Shown one piece after another: positions 11,470-22,790 of a stretch of DNA of 64,000 bases; positions within the stretch are counted from its first letter, which is position 1; the number at the start of each line of letters is the position of its first letter. Under the pieces are notes generated by a model. The model did no database searches and was not told the DNA's origin. It saw only the letters and a program-made list of their open reading frames with translations. A program made the translations under genes and the position numbers. Source of the DNA: Timema cristinae (taxonomy: Eukaryota; Arthropoda; Insecta; Phasmatodea; Timematidae); contig JBCFYV010002255.1 of NCBI GenBank assembly GCA_039000515.1, forward strand, positions 17,136,890-17,200,889. Reading direction: 5' to 3'.

Positions 11470-12626
11470 CGTGCTACTTAATTTCCCCTTAACATATACA
11501 CAGATTATAACAGCACTAGACTTACAAAATAAATTGACCTTTGGGTAGCACGCCTGGTACAACTAGCCCAGCCTTTGCTTTTAGATAGTCACCCAATGGA
11601 TAGCAATAAGACCCTGTATAGTGCATAATAATAGCAAATATCTCACTAAATCAGTCTCACCTGTGATCGAACCAGGGGACTTGCATTCCATTCCTATAGT
11701 CAAGGGTACCGGCAACCACCACCAGTAAAGTTGGTTGTATGTTTCGTATGTATACTACTTAACTGGTAGAAGCCGGTCTGTTGTAATAAGGATGGTCTTA
11801 TATTATTACCCCATCCCCCCCCCCCCCCCTTTTCCCTTTTCAAACTGTTTCATTAGGTTAAGGAGTTTAAATATCAAACAGCTAGCATTGGATTGATAGC
11901 TTACTAATAGTGTCGTGTGTTTTGCATCCAGACCACACTGCCCCATTTTATTCACGCAAGAGGCTAGGTTTGTTTGTTGTACACGGCTAGGTAAGGTTAT
12001 GTTAGATTGTACACATTACAATTTTTTAGTTTTTTTTTATCCTGCCCTTACACCATTCCCTGCATGCACATGGCTGGGTTTTCTAGGTTAGGTTGGAAAC
12101 ACAGCAATGTTTATGACAGCCCCACAAACTCCCCCTTCCCCCACAATGTTTTCGGTAACCGCATATCCTAAGATCACCACTCCCACGCGGCTTTACGATT
12201 AAAAAAAGGTAAAGTAACACTAGTGGAAAAAATTAAGAAAGGCTTAGAGATTTAAAATAGGATGTTAGGGAAAAAAATAAATTAAAGGGTGGTAAAGGTA
12301 AAAAAACAAGAACGTTAAAACTCTTATTTGCATAGATATTTGTTGGCTATAAAAGTAGAACTAAATAGGTAGAAACACGTTTCATAAGAATTTCTCTATA
12401 CAGCAACCTTAATATTTTCTTTATTTAACCATACAAATATATTTTTTAAAAACACTTAAAAAAAGGACTCACCTGATCACTGTCGTGGCCCTGCCAACTG
12501 TCATTACTCTGAAACATACCAAAAATAGCAATGTTTACTGCTTCTTTAATTAAAAAAAAAATATATTTGCAATATATGCAACAATTTAGTAAAAACATTT
12601 ATTTCCACCAGCATCATATTCTTTTA
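11470..12626. other. Intergenic stretch with minor tRNA-like trace
   Basis: No gene. Around 11655-11725 the minus strand carries a B-box-like ctggttcgatcacagg, possibly the remains of a tRNA-derived SINE. A C15 homopolymer is at 11815-11829. From about 11955 to 12100 the motif ctaggttaggtt and relatives recur. The rest is AT-rich with no recognised structure. Confidence 0.4.
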
Positions 12627-12628
12627 AT

Positions 12629-12885
12629 GCCGGTATGTGACTGACGTTTTGATCGCCTTTAGGTCACCGCGACACAAACGCCACGACCAGATCGCTCTAG
12701 TGTATTGCATTGTTTCATACGAGAGAGGTCATACTAGCGACACGAATACCGCGACAGATATAAAAAACGTCTATATGAGCGTTTATTGGGCGTAGCAACC
12801 TTTCTCTTATGAAGTAATGCGACACACTAGAGCGACCTGGTCGCGACGTCTGTGTCGCAGCGACTAAAACGTCAGTCTCACCGGC
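12629..12885. mobile_element. MITE with ~110-bp terminal inverted repeats
   Basis: Left end gccggtatgtgactgacgtt and right end (reverse complement) gccggtgagactgacgtttt match, and the match continues inward for about 110 bp: gatcgctctagtgt on the left pairs with acactagagcgacc on the right; ttgtttcatacgagagag pairs with ctttctcttatgaagtaa. The element is about 257 bp, GC- and CpG-richer than its surroundings, and has no coding capacity. The target duplication is unclear (…taat|gccgg, ccggc|ctaat). Superfamily not assigned. Confidence 0.75.
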
Positions 12886-13215
12886 CTAATCTAATAACCC
12901 GAACGTTATTTGGATATGATCCGTCCAGATCTGGGCACCCAGTCACCTTGCTTCATGCTGCCTGCACCATCTGGTTGAAATCAATGTACTAAGGGAGCTT
13001 AGGAAATGTGTTTTTTTTCCCCATTGCTTCCCACTCTGAATTTATATGAGCGATCGAGAAAGGACCTACCAATTATGCCAGGAAAGTTATTTTCACATAC
13101 CTCCCAGGGTTCTTTTATATACCATACTAAACATATAATCAACAGCTTTAATTCCCCTCCGAAGGAAGTTGTGTTAAGGATTTTTATTGATCAAGAAAAT
13201 TCCAATAAACTCGTC

Positions 13216-13281
13216 CGGGTTTGAACCCACAAACATCGGGTCTTGAGTCGAGCACTTTACCCCCAATACCACCGAGGTCGA
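13216..13281 (-). mobile_element. tRNA-like SINE head, family N (minus)
   Basis: The minus strand reads ctcggtggtattgggggtaa, then gatgtttgtgggttcaaacc, giving A-box-like and B-box (gggttcaaaccc) elements about 40 bases apart. A plus-strand relative lies at 58228-58301 (cttggggtacagtgct … gatgtctgtgggttcaaacc). I see no functional tRNA fold here, so a SINE head is the better reading. Confidence 0.5.
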
Positions 13282-13444
13282 CTACCATTATCATACTATA
13301 GTTTATTTGTACTTTATAAATTTCATATGGCCACTCTTACAACAAACAGCTCAAGAGTTGCTTATAATGTGCGTTGGACGTTTGGCGCAATCTTAGATTA
13401 TCATCGTGAAAGCTAACATGCTCCTCACATACTTCATTCGCAAG

Positions 13445-13545
13445 GCTTCCATTAAAGGAGGAAGAAGGGTGGAAAGATAGAGCAAAATGTAGGCATTTAA
13501 ATAAACTCACACAGACACAGGCTGGGAACAGTTGATAATGATAAT
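13445..13545 (+). pseudogene. LINE 3'-end scrap, same family as 9238-9700
   Basis: The segment aaaggaggaagaagggtgga, then cacagacacaggctgggaac, then gttgataatgataatttgat matches the last approximately 100 bases of the LINE at 9590-9700 (aaaggaggaagaatggtggc … cacaggctgaaaacagttg, (gat)n). Strongly 5'-truncated and decayed, as is common for LINE copies. Confidence 0.6.
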
Positions 13546-13699
13546 TTGATTATCCTAGCTTAAATACACGTGTACTTTGGACTCTATTTGTCAGGAAGTT
13601 CTGCGCAGTTTTGTAAACACCTGTTAATCCTATCTTGTGTGTTTGTTTACTTCCTGACTAGAGTTCCTAAAGCTAGTGCCTGTTAAATTGCCTGATGCT

Positions 13700-13925
13700 A
13701 CGTCAGGCTAGATCTGCAAAAAATAAAGGATATCTCCTTATGGTAAGGTAATATTAGGTTATGTTAGGTTAGATCTGCAAAAATTAAAGGATATCCTCTT
13801 AGAGTTATGTTATATATTAGGTTATGTTAGGTTTAGTATCAGTAAAAAAATGGAATTAATTCGCTAGATGGTTAGGTTATGTTAGGTAGGTCAGGTCTAT
13901 ATAAATTAAAGGAAGAATTATATCT
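13700..13925 (+). repeat. Short imperfect tandem repeat with ttaggttatgttaggt
   Basis: Segments containing taggttatgttaggttag and gatctgcaaaaattaaagga recur two to three times (about 13708-13735, 13750-13795, 13815-13835, 13870-13915) with diverged spacers. The TTAGG-like words recall the insect telomere motif, but they are not in a uniform TTAGG array, so this is not telomeric sequence. Confidence 0.6.
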
Positions 13926-14409
13926 TTCCTTAGTCCTTACATCATAATAGGTTGGTCCATAAAGTTCGCTTTTTGAAGTGATTGTGCCAAACGTCCTAAG
14001 GAGGCTTATACTAATAATAAACTACAGATTAAAATCAGATTTAATAATAATGTTTTAATACAATATGGCAGTCAAATAAAATAAAAATTCTATATACTCG
14101 GCAAATGTTCTTTACACTTTTTTCTTTCTAAATGATATAACAATTATAAAGCTTTAACGTCTGTTCGGAACTTATTACAAATCATAGATGCTTTTGAAAG
14201 TAAATTATCATTTGCCAAAGATTTTGGTTCGATGCTTAGATAGGCCTACTTGTAAGCAAATTATATTTCTGGTTTTATAGTTGACCTACCAGTCATTAAA
14301 AGTCTAGTTTATGGCGATACTAACGCCTTACACCGTGTGAACACAAGTGTGGGTACACCACTAAAAGGATACAAATGACTAAGGAGGATTTTAAAAGTAC
14401 ACAAAAGTC

Positions 14410-14662
14410 CGACGCCTTAGCTCTGTCAGTAAAGTGTGTGCCTAATTATCTAAATGTCACAGGTTCGATTCTTGATAGAGCTGAAAAATTTATCATTAAT
14501 AAAACGTGTGTTTCCCCATTCACAGTGAATAATTAACGGCCGGGGACTGGATGTTGTGTCTGTTCTAGATTTAAGTTAGTTTATAAATCGTGTGCTGATA
14601 TAATCTGTCTAGAAAGGGCACGTTAATACCTCTGGAGATGATAATAATAATGATAATTAATA
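14410..14662 (+). mobile_element. SINE family G, fullest copy
   Basis: tRNA-like head ccttagctctgtcagtaaag with a good B-box (aggttcgattctt, 14461-14473). The body contains ttctagatttaagttagttt (14563-14582), and the copy ends at ctctggagatgataataat. The same body is found on the minus strand at 52328-52432, and related heads lie near 24868, 26320-26362 (minus) and 44951. The 3' end (agatgataataat) differs from the SINE-A/B/C tail. Confidence 0.6.
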
Positions 14663-14809
14663 ACAAGACTAGTATTCCCCTGTATATGAGGCCTTAAAAT
14701 GCGAATAGCCTTGACGGGTAGTAAGACGTTATACCCCCCACTCTTCGCCAAAAAAGATGTAAAAATCTCAATGGCAGCCTAACTACGAGAACACAATTCC
14801 CTACTGTTA

Positions 14810-14900
14810 CCCAGCCGGGGCTAGAACTGAACCTTGACCCTTCTGGACAAGAGCTGAGCACGCTAGCCGAGCTTTCCAGTGACCGAACCAGCCCCTACCG
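14810..14900 (-). mobile_element. tRNA-like SINE head, family O (minus)
   Basis: The minus strand reads tggttcggtcactggaaagc, then gctcggctagcgtgctcagc, then aaggttcagttctagccccg: a D-arm/A-box-like region and a B-box-like region separated by about 50 bases. The plus-strand word gacgggtagtaagacg near 14715 resembles the SINE-A/B/C tail, but in the opposite orientation to this head, so it may belong to another fragment. Confidence 0.4.
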
Positions 14901-15392
14901 GTTATGCAATTATTTCGAGTAATGGAGATAATTTGGTAGAAAGTTTCTCTAGCAAGCCTGGCTGTTCAAATATACGCCGTGGAGTGAAGAGACGGCCGGA
15001 CGGCCAACGGCGCCAAACACGAGCCAATTCCACATTTATGGGAGGGTGAGGTAAAATAGATTACCTCTTGTTTTGGGGTCACACGGGTCCAATATACCCC
15101 TGCCCCTCTGTCAACCGACCCATCCCCTACCTCCCTATAACTAGCTGAGAACACGTTGGTTTGTGACATCATTTAAACCCCAAGGGGAGCCGTGAGCTTT
15201 TCGAAAACATTGACGATCAGAAATGGCACAGCTGCGTCATGGTCATGTGGTTTAAGGCGTGATTCTCGTCAAGGGCTGTGCCAACAGTGACGGGGGTGTA
15301 ACCGTAATAATCTCGGCTGGGTGCACTTAAGGGGTGGTTTTAACGACACTTGATTTTCATTCCCTCAATTATGATTAAACCGTTACTCAAAC

Positions 15393-15656
15393 GCGCTTGC
15401 CGTGTTGAGCTCGACTGCTGAGGACGGGGAGATCGAGGTTCGAATCTCGGTCGGGTGAACAAGGGGTGGTTTTTCCTAAATGGTTTTCCACTCTCCCTCC
15501 ACGCAAATGCGGGTTCATTACCTCTAATTCAACCTTCCCAATTTCTAATACATTAGTGTAATTAGTATTTAAAGCGTATAACCCGAACGGGTAGTAAGAC
15601 ACGGTGCTAAATATATTATTATTATTATTTATTATTAAATTTATTTATTATTATTA
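15393..15656 (+). mobile_element. SINE-B copy 1, 5'-truncated with perfect TSD
   Basis: Starts inside the tRNA-like head (gcgcttgccgtgttgagctc), keeps the B-box (gaggttcgaatctcgg, 15433-15448) and the body (tccctccacgcaaatgcggg), then the shared tail (taacccgaacgggtagtaag) and a TTA-rich end. It is flanked by a perfect 11-bp duplication, gttactcaaac, at 15382-15392 and 15657-15667. A truncated 5' end with an intact TSD is the signature of target-primed reverse transcription. The antisense frame at 15387-15602 is SINE-derived. Confidence 0.92.
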
Positions 15657-15701
15657 GTTACTCAAACTATCTTTCTCATCCTTATTGGATTAGGAATTTA
15701 A

Positions 15702-16079
15702 GGTGCGAATGTAGAGAACGCGAGAAAAGACTAGTGATTTTACAGTTTCTGTATAAAAACTTTTATTTGGTCAAAAATAAATAATATATTGCTCCAAAAG
15801 AAACAAGGAATTTAATTTTATTCACATGGTGATATCAACAATAATTATATTTAATATCTTTATAAGTATAGTGGCATTAGATAAACTTTTGAAATGAAGA
15901 TAAAAAGCTGTCATTAAATTCTAATACACCCTTTCAACAAGTGCATTTATCATCTTCTGAAGAAAATGTATCACTTATGTCTATACTGGAGAAATATTTT
16001 ATTTATTTTGACCAAAAGAAGTTTTGTTATAAAAACTTAAAAAATTGTGCCCCTTACTTGCGTCTCCTACATTCCAATT
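15702..16079 (-). mobile_element. Family D element, copy 2, with TTAA target
   Basis: Flanked by TTAA at 15698-15701 and 16080-16083. The ends are ggtgcgaatgtagagaacgc on the left and tctcctacattccaatt on the right. The family landmarks are tcacatggtgatatcaacaa (15821-15840), the asymmetric centre in minus orientation (tagtggcattagataaactt) and gaccaaaagaagttttgtta. Inverted repeats span most of each half. No coding capacity. Confidence 0.85.
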
Positions 16080-16769
16080 TTAAGGGTTTTTAATGGTAGA
16101 GCACTTGAGACGAGTTGCAGATGTTTAGAATCTCTGGATTATTTGAGAAATAGTTTGATATTTTTATATCTCTTTCTACAAAATGTAGGCAAATATTATA
16201 AGCAGATTTTGAACCAGATAAATGAGTTAAGCTTTAATTTTAAAGTTAAAATAAATAAATGACGCTTTACATGAAAATGTATTCTTCTGAGATTAAAGCA
16301 AAATGTTAGAAAAATAGATCTAACCTTCATTTATCCAATAAAGTCAGTTTTTTAGGGTCACAACAGAAGATTTGAAGACAATATAGGATGTTTTAATAGG
16401 ATTTTATGTAAGTTATCACACATTTTAAAAATAAATTTAAATTTAAAATTCAAACATTTTAACTGTCAGAAGTTTTTCCCATATTTATGTGTAGACTACA
16501 GCGAAAATATCAAACTACCTCATTTAAAAAACTGAGATTTCTAAACGTCAGCAGAGCTCCCCTATGTGGCAACCTTAAGAATTCATATGTTTGACATAAT
16601 AATTTAAATTAAAACAGATTCAAGAAAATACAAATATTGCTGATATTTGAAAATAAAAATATAATTTATTTTAAGGTGTTGGGCAAGAAAATATTCAAAA
16701 AGGTTTTGATGATAAATATTAGTTAATAAAAGTTATATCAAACCTCAAACACTTTTATTAATATTTCCT

Positions 16770-16945
16770 TGAGTTTAAAAAACAAACTTTTGGAACCAAA
16801 TAAATAAAATGTTGCGTCAGCAGATACGTATAGCTTAGTTTTCTGATAAGAATCATCTCAACATCGTTTTGAATATTTTTCATAGCATAATGGCATTTTG
16901 ATAAAAAAAAAATTTAGAATGAAGAGTAAAGTCCTGTTCAAATTC
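16770..16945. mobile_element. Diverged family D fragment
   Basis: The text aaccaaataaataaaatgtt … tatagcttagttttctgata … cataatggcattttgataaa follows the order of D landmarks (ggtcaaaataaataaaatat, atagagtttaattttcttca, catagcggcattagatgaca) at clearly lower identity. Only about half an element remains, and no TTAA end is visible. Confidence 0.5.
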
Positions 16946-16949
16946 TGCG

Positions 16950-18930
16950 ATACCCATGACCCGGACAAGATTTGAGCCCCCGACTTCCCTATTAGTGGCA
17001 AAGGCCCACATAATTTTATCTGTGATCAAATGGCAACTAACAATATTTTAACGTACACCACTATATTTTATTTTTTTATAAAAAAAACTATTTGTATGCA
17101 TACACAATTTTCAGGTCTTTATACTATAAACAACGTTGGGAAACTATATATCTCATACCATCCTTAGGGATAATTTATGTTATTAACTTCGCCCTGAATG
17201 TATATTTATATGAGTAAAATTGTGTTGGCGACATTATCTCTGCTGAAACGACACCTTGCGGAAGAGTAACATAAACTACCGACATGTTCGGCGCCTGATT
17301 GCCACTGTAATTAGTGATATAGGCCAAGAGAGCACCCATAAGCATATCAAGCATGTACCATACACACATAATACATACGCCGTTCTAGTCGAAGGTAATT
17401 CGCCCGTGTAGTTGCAATATACACATCACATGATAATATCACTCCATTGTTATCGGCACCTATATAGCGTATAGAGTAGGAAGGGGAACTCTGAAAAGGG
17501 TATGAGGCGGAAGGGAAGGTGAGGGAATTTATCTGTAACACTACGAGGGAGAAGCAACATTATCGAGATTTTTTTTTATTCTCCCACCTTCACCCATTAA
17601 AACTTACACCGAAGTGATTTTGATCTTCCATGTTGATGACAACTCCCTCAAACCCACTAGCGTACTCTACAATCTACATTAATAAAATAAAAAGTTTGGA
17701 CTATGTACTAGAATATTTCGATATTTAAATTGTTTATTTAATTTATATTGAGTGTGTATAAATGACAAAAAAAAAATTCAAATATATTTGCTAACTATTT
17801 GTGCGATGATAGAGGACATTAAAAAACTGGTTTAAAATGTAATTTTTAAATACGATATATTTTAAATTCACATGCCCTACATCCACTTTAGTGTTAAAAT
17901 AATGATCTGGGGTTTGGTTGTTATGCTTGTTCTATAATTATCCTGGAGATTAATAACAAATAGCAGTATTGGAACTCTAAAACAAAATCCAAATGGACAT
18001 TTTAAAAAAAAAATTCTTTTTTCGAATCTGTATCCGACATTTTCTCGAATCCTAAACTCGAGGGTTCTACCAAAACAATAATTTTAAGGACGCTCTAAAA
18101 TATTTAAAAAATATACACATGGTTATTTATTTATTAATCGTGTTTTAAATGACTTCAAATGCAAACTATATGTCATATTTAAATATAAAGGTGGCGCAAA
18201 AGTCAGTTACCCCTTTTCTTATATAATTTTCTTAATGTGTGTGTGATTCCACTCCCTCCCCTCCAGAAGCCTTTAGGTAAACTCTAAAATTGAAACCTCA
18301 CACACAGTATTGTCTACGGGATAGAACCTAAATTAGACGGATTTTCGATTTTTTTTGTTTAATTTAATTTGTAGCTATTAATCAAAACAACAGTTTCATT
18401 GCAAAATTTGAAAAAAGCATTCTACGTGTCTAATACTTTTTTAAAAAGAAAGAAACAGCTCAACTAAGTAATAATATCACCTCAATCCTTTTCACAATTT
18501 TTTTTAAAACAAAAAATTATTACTCAAGAAATTCCTATTTTCAACGTTCTCTTATTTAAAAAAAACAAATCCCTTTTTGTAGTGTGTGAGGGGTAGGCAT
18601 TTTTCAGCTTATATTAAAAGATAAGTTGAATAAATTATGATGCAACTTAAGTCCACGTGTCACCTACAGGGTTATTTACTAATATAATATACTTCACATA
18701 GATGCTGGAAGCGAGGGAAGGATGTTCATTTAAAATGCGCGCATATAGAGGAAGGGGATGGGCGGATGTTCATAAACAAATCACACATTAGTTTGAAACT
18801 TTTTCTAGTATATGATGAATAAGCTGAGGCTTGTATTACATTCAAACAACTTCTTTAAATGAAAAGCCTGTACCTCTATCTAGGTGAAAAATGACCTAGG
18901 TCAACTTTATTGCTTGTCCAAATAATAGGG
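16950..18930. other. AT-rich intergenic stretch
   Basis: No gene recognised. Two overlapping minus-strand frames (17175-17369 and 17347-17541) have no recognisable domain. Near 18190 the word aggtggcgcaaaagtcagtt resembles a mariner-type end, but no partner end was found. Long poly-A and poly-T tracts are common. Confidence 0.4.
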
Positions 18931-18959
18931 GTTTGTAATAAGCCACAGAGAATGTGAGA

Positions 18960-19444
18960 GTGTAATAAACGTGAGTTAAGGGCAGTATTTTTGCACTTTT
19001 TAATATCAAAACTTTTTTTGGTCAAAAGAAATCAAATATATCTACAACAAAAACATATAGTTTAATTTTAGTCACATGGTGGCCTCAACAAATATTTAAT
19101 ATCTGTTAAGGATGTCCTGGAATTTAATGACAACCTTTTCTGTTCATTTAAAAAGTTTCTCATCTAATACCGCTATGCTCTTTACAGACATTTAACAACT
19201 GTTAAGATGTCAGACTTCTGTGCTGGCGGCCGGGGTTCAATCCTCGGTCCCGGCACAGATTTATCTGATTTCCAAACCCTTCCTTCACCTCTGACAAGAC
19301 ATCTTGTGAATGTGGGGAATGCCTGGCCTCCACCGTGGTTCGGATTCCACGTTAAACTGTAGGTCCTTCATTTCATCTCACACTCACCCTACCATTACAT
19401 TAGCGTAAGTGCGTATAACTCGAACGGGTAGTAAGACGCGGTGC

Positions 19445-19484
<40 letters not shown>

Positions 19485-19640
19485 TAATAATAATAATAAT
19501 AATAATATATAACAACATAACAACTGTTAATATCACCATGTATACTTAAGCAATATTTAATTTAGTTTGGTTGAAAAACGTTTTGCTATAAAAACTAAAA
19601 AAAAAATTGCCTCTTAACTTGAATTACCTTCACTCCCACC
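18960..19640. mobile_element. Family D element, copy 3, split by a SINE-A insertion
   Basis: Left part 18960-19205: ttaagggcagtatttttgca, ttttttggtcaaaagaaatc, tcacatggtggcctcaacaa, ctcatctaataccgctatgc. The right part resumes at 19518 (taacaactgttaatatcacc) and runs to the end, ccttcactcccacc|TTAA (target at 19641-19644). The middle is occupied by a SINE-A whose duplication lies inside D sequence. The precise left end is decayed, so its coordinate is approximate. Confidence 0.8.
19206..19517 (+). mobile_element. SINE-A copy 3, 5'-truncated, nested in family D
   Basis: Begins within the tRNA-like head at gatgtcagacttctgtgctg, keeps the B-box (ggggttcaatcctcgg), the body and the shared tail (cgaacgggtagtaagacgcg), and has one of the longest TAA arrays in the window (about 19445-19507). 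The 13-bp duplication taacaactgttaa flanks it (19193-19205 and 19518-19530) and belongs to the host D element, so the SINE is younger than D copy 3. Confidence 0.92.
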
Positions 19641-19689
19641 TTAAGTTAATCATTTTTTTGTAATTTTTATAATCTATTTAGGAAACCTA

Positions 19690-19824
19690 GGGTGTGTTGA
19701 GAGTGAAAAAAACTGTTTTCCACTCTACCTTCATGCAAATGCGTGTACTTTTCCCATAAATATAACCTTCCTAATCCATAAAACCATTATCGTAGTTAGT
19801 ACTTAAGTGTACAAACCAACGCAG
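19690..19824 (+). mobile_element. SINE-B/C body fragment
   Basis: The text gtgttgagagtg…tgttttccactctaccttca, then tgcaaatgcgtgtacttttc, then gtagttagtacttaagtgta follows the SINE-B/C body up to the start of the shared tail. The head and terminal repeat are missing. Confidence 0.55.
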
Positions 19825-20591
19825 TGCATTTTTTTTTACCCAAACCAGATAAAAAAACACGCAACACAAATCGAACGATAAACGGTTTCAATGAATCCGA
19901 CCAAAATGAGTAGTCTATAATTACACCCTTAAATCATACAGTTCTATTCGAATAGATTCAAAGGTTAGTGACAAATTTTTATTTCTGTAAAAGAGTTAAA
20001 AAAAAGAAGACCCCTTTACTTCTACGAACATGACTATTTCGCTCATTTTAATTGCCTGTCCCTTTTGAAAAAGATTTCAACATGTTGTCCGTCAAACGAA
20101 TCCAAATCAATGGCTTAAAGCCTTTTCACAGAAAGATCACAACTTCCAGTGAGAGATATATATATATATATATAAGATTAATTATAACCTGATGGGTAAT
20201 CAGGTTTTCCATTAGTAAGTCCCTTTTTAAAAGCAAACCCTTACCCATTCAACTGTTTTTACAAGAGGCGAGGAGAGGTCCTTCTAAAAACGTCATGTGT
20301 ACAAAATAAAAAAGGGGAAAAGTAAAGTTGCTTTCAATGTAGTTTTTTTCCTCCCCCTTTCCTTTCGGGTAGCAAGGTTTTTCAATCACAGGTGTATCCT
20401 TTCATGAAGAAGAGGTGAATCGTGTACACATTTTAACATCAAAGGTTTCTACGCAAACAGATTTAACCGGAGTTAATGATACTAAGTAGATTGAAGCGAT
20501 AAGATTTAAAAAGGAATAAAGATTCATTTCCTATGTAATTTAATTAAATAATGGAAATAAAAAAAAAGTTTTATAGATATATTTATTTGTT

Positions 20592-20705
20592 ACCTACCAC
20601 CTCTGTGATCTAGTGGTCTGAGTTCCTGGCTACGAATTCAAAGGTCCCAGGTTCAATCCCCGGCGCTTCCAGATTTTTTGTCAAACAGGGGTTACTGAAC
20701 GGTGT
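20592..20705 (+). mobile_element. tRNA-like SINE head, family H
   Basis: Contains gatctagtggtctgagttcc (A-box-like) and aaggtcccaggttcaatccc (B-box ggttcaatcccc), spaced as in a tRNA, followed by ggcgcttccagattttttgt. No clear cloverleaf can be closed and no second copy was found in the window, so it is probably a SINE head and less likely a decayed tRNA gene. Confidence 0.45.
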
Positions 20706-21685
20706 CAAACGAGGAACGACTTGAATTATTAAAATTTAGCGGCTGCGGTATAGAAAACTGAAATTAAAGGCCGAAGGATTCATTGTGCTTACCAAATGAC
20801 ACACTCTATCCACAAAAGTTAGCAATATTTTCGCCAAAAAATGGCGGCCACCCGGTCGATATGGCTTGATTGAAGGCTGATAAACTGAAGTCTTGTTTTT
20901 TTAACCTGTAAATAATTTTATTTTCTACATAAATCGTTGGTTACAAGGTCTAAGGTGGAAGGATCACACCTGTTACACCTTGTTACACCTGGACGTAATT
21001 TTTACTAAACTTTGATTTTACTATCCCCTATCTACACTAATGTGGGTGCATTTACTCTCAACTTTATTCTTCCTTTCTAAAAAAAACACATAATGTTGGT
21101 TGTAATTGTTAAAGAAATATAGTTTTTAGCACTGCGGTTTAGAACCAAAGGTTGTAGGAAGTCCCAGGACAATGCCTGAAAGCTTTCAAAGGGTAATGAA
21201 ATGTAGATAACAAAATTTAGTTATATTTTATTTTGGAAATGGATACAATGATTATGGCCTATATATTTGCATTTTTACTATTCAATTAAAAGAAGTACCC
21301 CATGCAACACTTTAATTTGTTTCAAACAGACAGAAAAAAAAATCTTCATTTTCCTTCTTCCGACCTAATTTTTAATTAATTTGAGAAAATAAAATCCAAA
21401 ATTTAAAATTCCTGCTTCAAGGTTCGTACACAGGGACTAATAATATTTAAATTTCAGCCCTCTGCGTGCGATAGATATTGCGCAACGCTCATGACATACA
21501 AACTTTTAATGTTATTAATATAAATTATCAATATAAATAGGTTTATACGAAAGGAGGAAGAGTGATAAAATACTTGGGGAAAAAAACACTCTCAAAACAA
21601 TTGTTCGGTATTCGAACTACAACCTCCAGCTATCAGCGCAAACCAGACAAAATGAAGAAAGCATATTCTTGCACAGTTTATTGTA

Positions 21686-22255
21686 CAGGATGTCCCAAAA
21701 GCTACTGTTCAGTATAGTATCACGTACTTTATTTCAATTCTTCCTATAACATATTTTGGAAATGTCCCCCACGAAGCTGAAGTTAATATGTACACGCCTC
21801 TTCATATGACATACATGATATGAAGAGTTTTTTCCAAACATGTCTTCAGGAACATGGGAGACATTCCCAACACCTGTTGTATATCTGCTAGGAGGTACGG
21901 GGTATTATATTACACACTAACTTTTGGGTGACCTGGTGGTCCAGAGTTAAGGTGTCAGACTTCGGTGCTGGGGGTCCGGGGTTCAATCCTCGGTCCCAGC
22001 ACAGATTTTTCTGACTGCCAAACCCTTTCTTCATCTATAACAAGACGTGTATTAATCACAACTTGTGAATATGGGGAATGCCACGCCTCCACCGTGGTTC
22101 GGATTCCACGTTAAACTGTAAGTCCTCCATTTCATCTCACAATCAAACATTCCATTACACATCAGCGTAAGTGCGTATAACCCGAACGGGTAGTAAGACG
22201 CGGTGCTAATAATAAAAATAATTATAATAACAACATTAACATTTGGGACATCCTA
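21686..22255. mobile_element. Tc1/mariner-type MITE (family E, copy 2) split by a SINE-A
   Basis: The left end caggatgtcccaaaagctac (preceded by TA at 21684-21685) pairs with the right end taacatttgggacatccta (about 22237-22255). The inner inverted words cagtatagtatcacgtac and gtattatattacacact also match the ends of copy 1 at 7029-7254. A SINE-A (21929-22236) sits just inside the right end. Without the SINE the element is about 250 bp. Confidence 0.78.
21929..22236 (+). mobile_element. SINE-A copy 4, nested in a mariner-type MITE
   Basis: Full head (gtgacctggtggtccagag, with an A-box substitution), B-box (ggggttcaatcctcgg), body, shared tail (cccgaacgggtagtaagacg) and a short degenerate TAA end. 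The flanks aacttttggg (21919-21928) and aacatttggg (about 22238-22247) are a one-mismatch duplication drawn from the terminal repeat of the host MITE. Confidence 0.88.
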
Positions 22256-22309
22256 TGAATGACTAGTGAAGCTTGGGAGATCCAAATTATCCTTAATGTT
22301 GCTGATATA

Positions 22310-22530
22310 CAGTAGCCCCATAACTTCTTTGGTACTGACTGACAGCTCACAGCTTTGAAAAGTTACCAGACCAAATTATGTATTCCTACACCGAACCACA
22401 TGATCTGCAAAAACATGTGTTTAGCAGCTGTCACTTCTGACGGTCCGAATTTAGGTATATACCTAAATGTTGACTGTCAGAAGTCAGCTGTGAGATGTCA
22501 GTCAACACCAAAGAAGCCATGGGGCTACTG
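22310..22530 (+). mobile_element. Family L palindromic MITE, copy 2
   Basis: TA-flanked (22308-22309, 22531-22532). Ends cagtagccccataacttctt and (reverse complement) cagtagccccatggcttctt. The interior keeps accagaccaaattatgtatt, gatctgcaaaaacatgtgtt and the core ttaggtatatacctaaat, an 18-bp perfect palindrome. The left inverted repeat is shortened (agctcacagctttgaaa lacks the cagctgaca… section). Confidence 0.85.
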
Positions 22531-22547
22531 TAGCAGCATCGCAGTCT

Positions 22548-22668
22548 ATGCGAGTGAAGAATGACCCCAAGTGAGGGAATAACGCTGAATGTCTAAGAGG
22601 TTAGAGCGTTGGCACGCTTGTCCAAAGGTCCCGAGCTAGATTCCCGTGTCCAAATGTCATTTTTAAAA
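22548..22668 (+). mobile_element. Family K tRNA-armed element, right arm only
   Basis: Reads gtgaagaatgaccccaagtg, ctaagaggttagagcgttgg, aaggtcccgagctagattcc and ends gtgtccaaatgtcattttt, matching the right arm of the complete K element at 33490-33596. The A-box is degenerate and the B-box mutated (gagctagattcc). The left arm is missing; a family L element ends 17 bp upstream. Confidence 0.65.
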
Positions 22669-22790
22669 TTTACCCACTAAATGAGTTTAACACTTTGAAC
22701 ACGTTACTACCGATGTGGATACAGTTTAATTTTAGGAAATTTATCTATCATAATCTGCGTTTCACTCTAAATAGCTAACCAGCACCACGG

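Noticed and set aside
13700..13925. Telomeric TTAGG repeats
   Set aside because: TTAGG words occur within a longer irregular unit (ttaggttatgttaggt), not as a uniform pentamer array.
18183..18220. mariner-like end (aggtggcgcaaaagtcagtt)
   Set aside because: A single short word with no second terminus and no transposase remnant.
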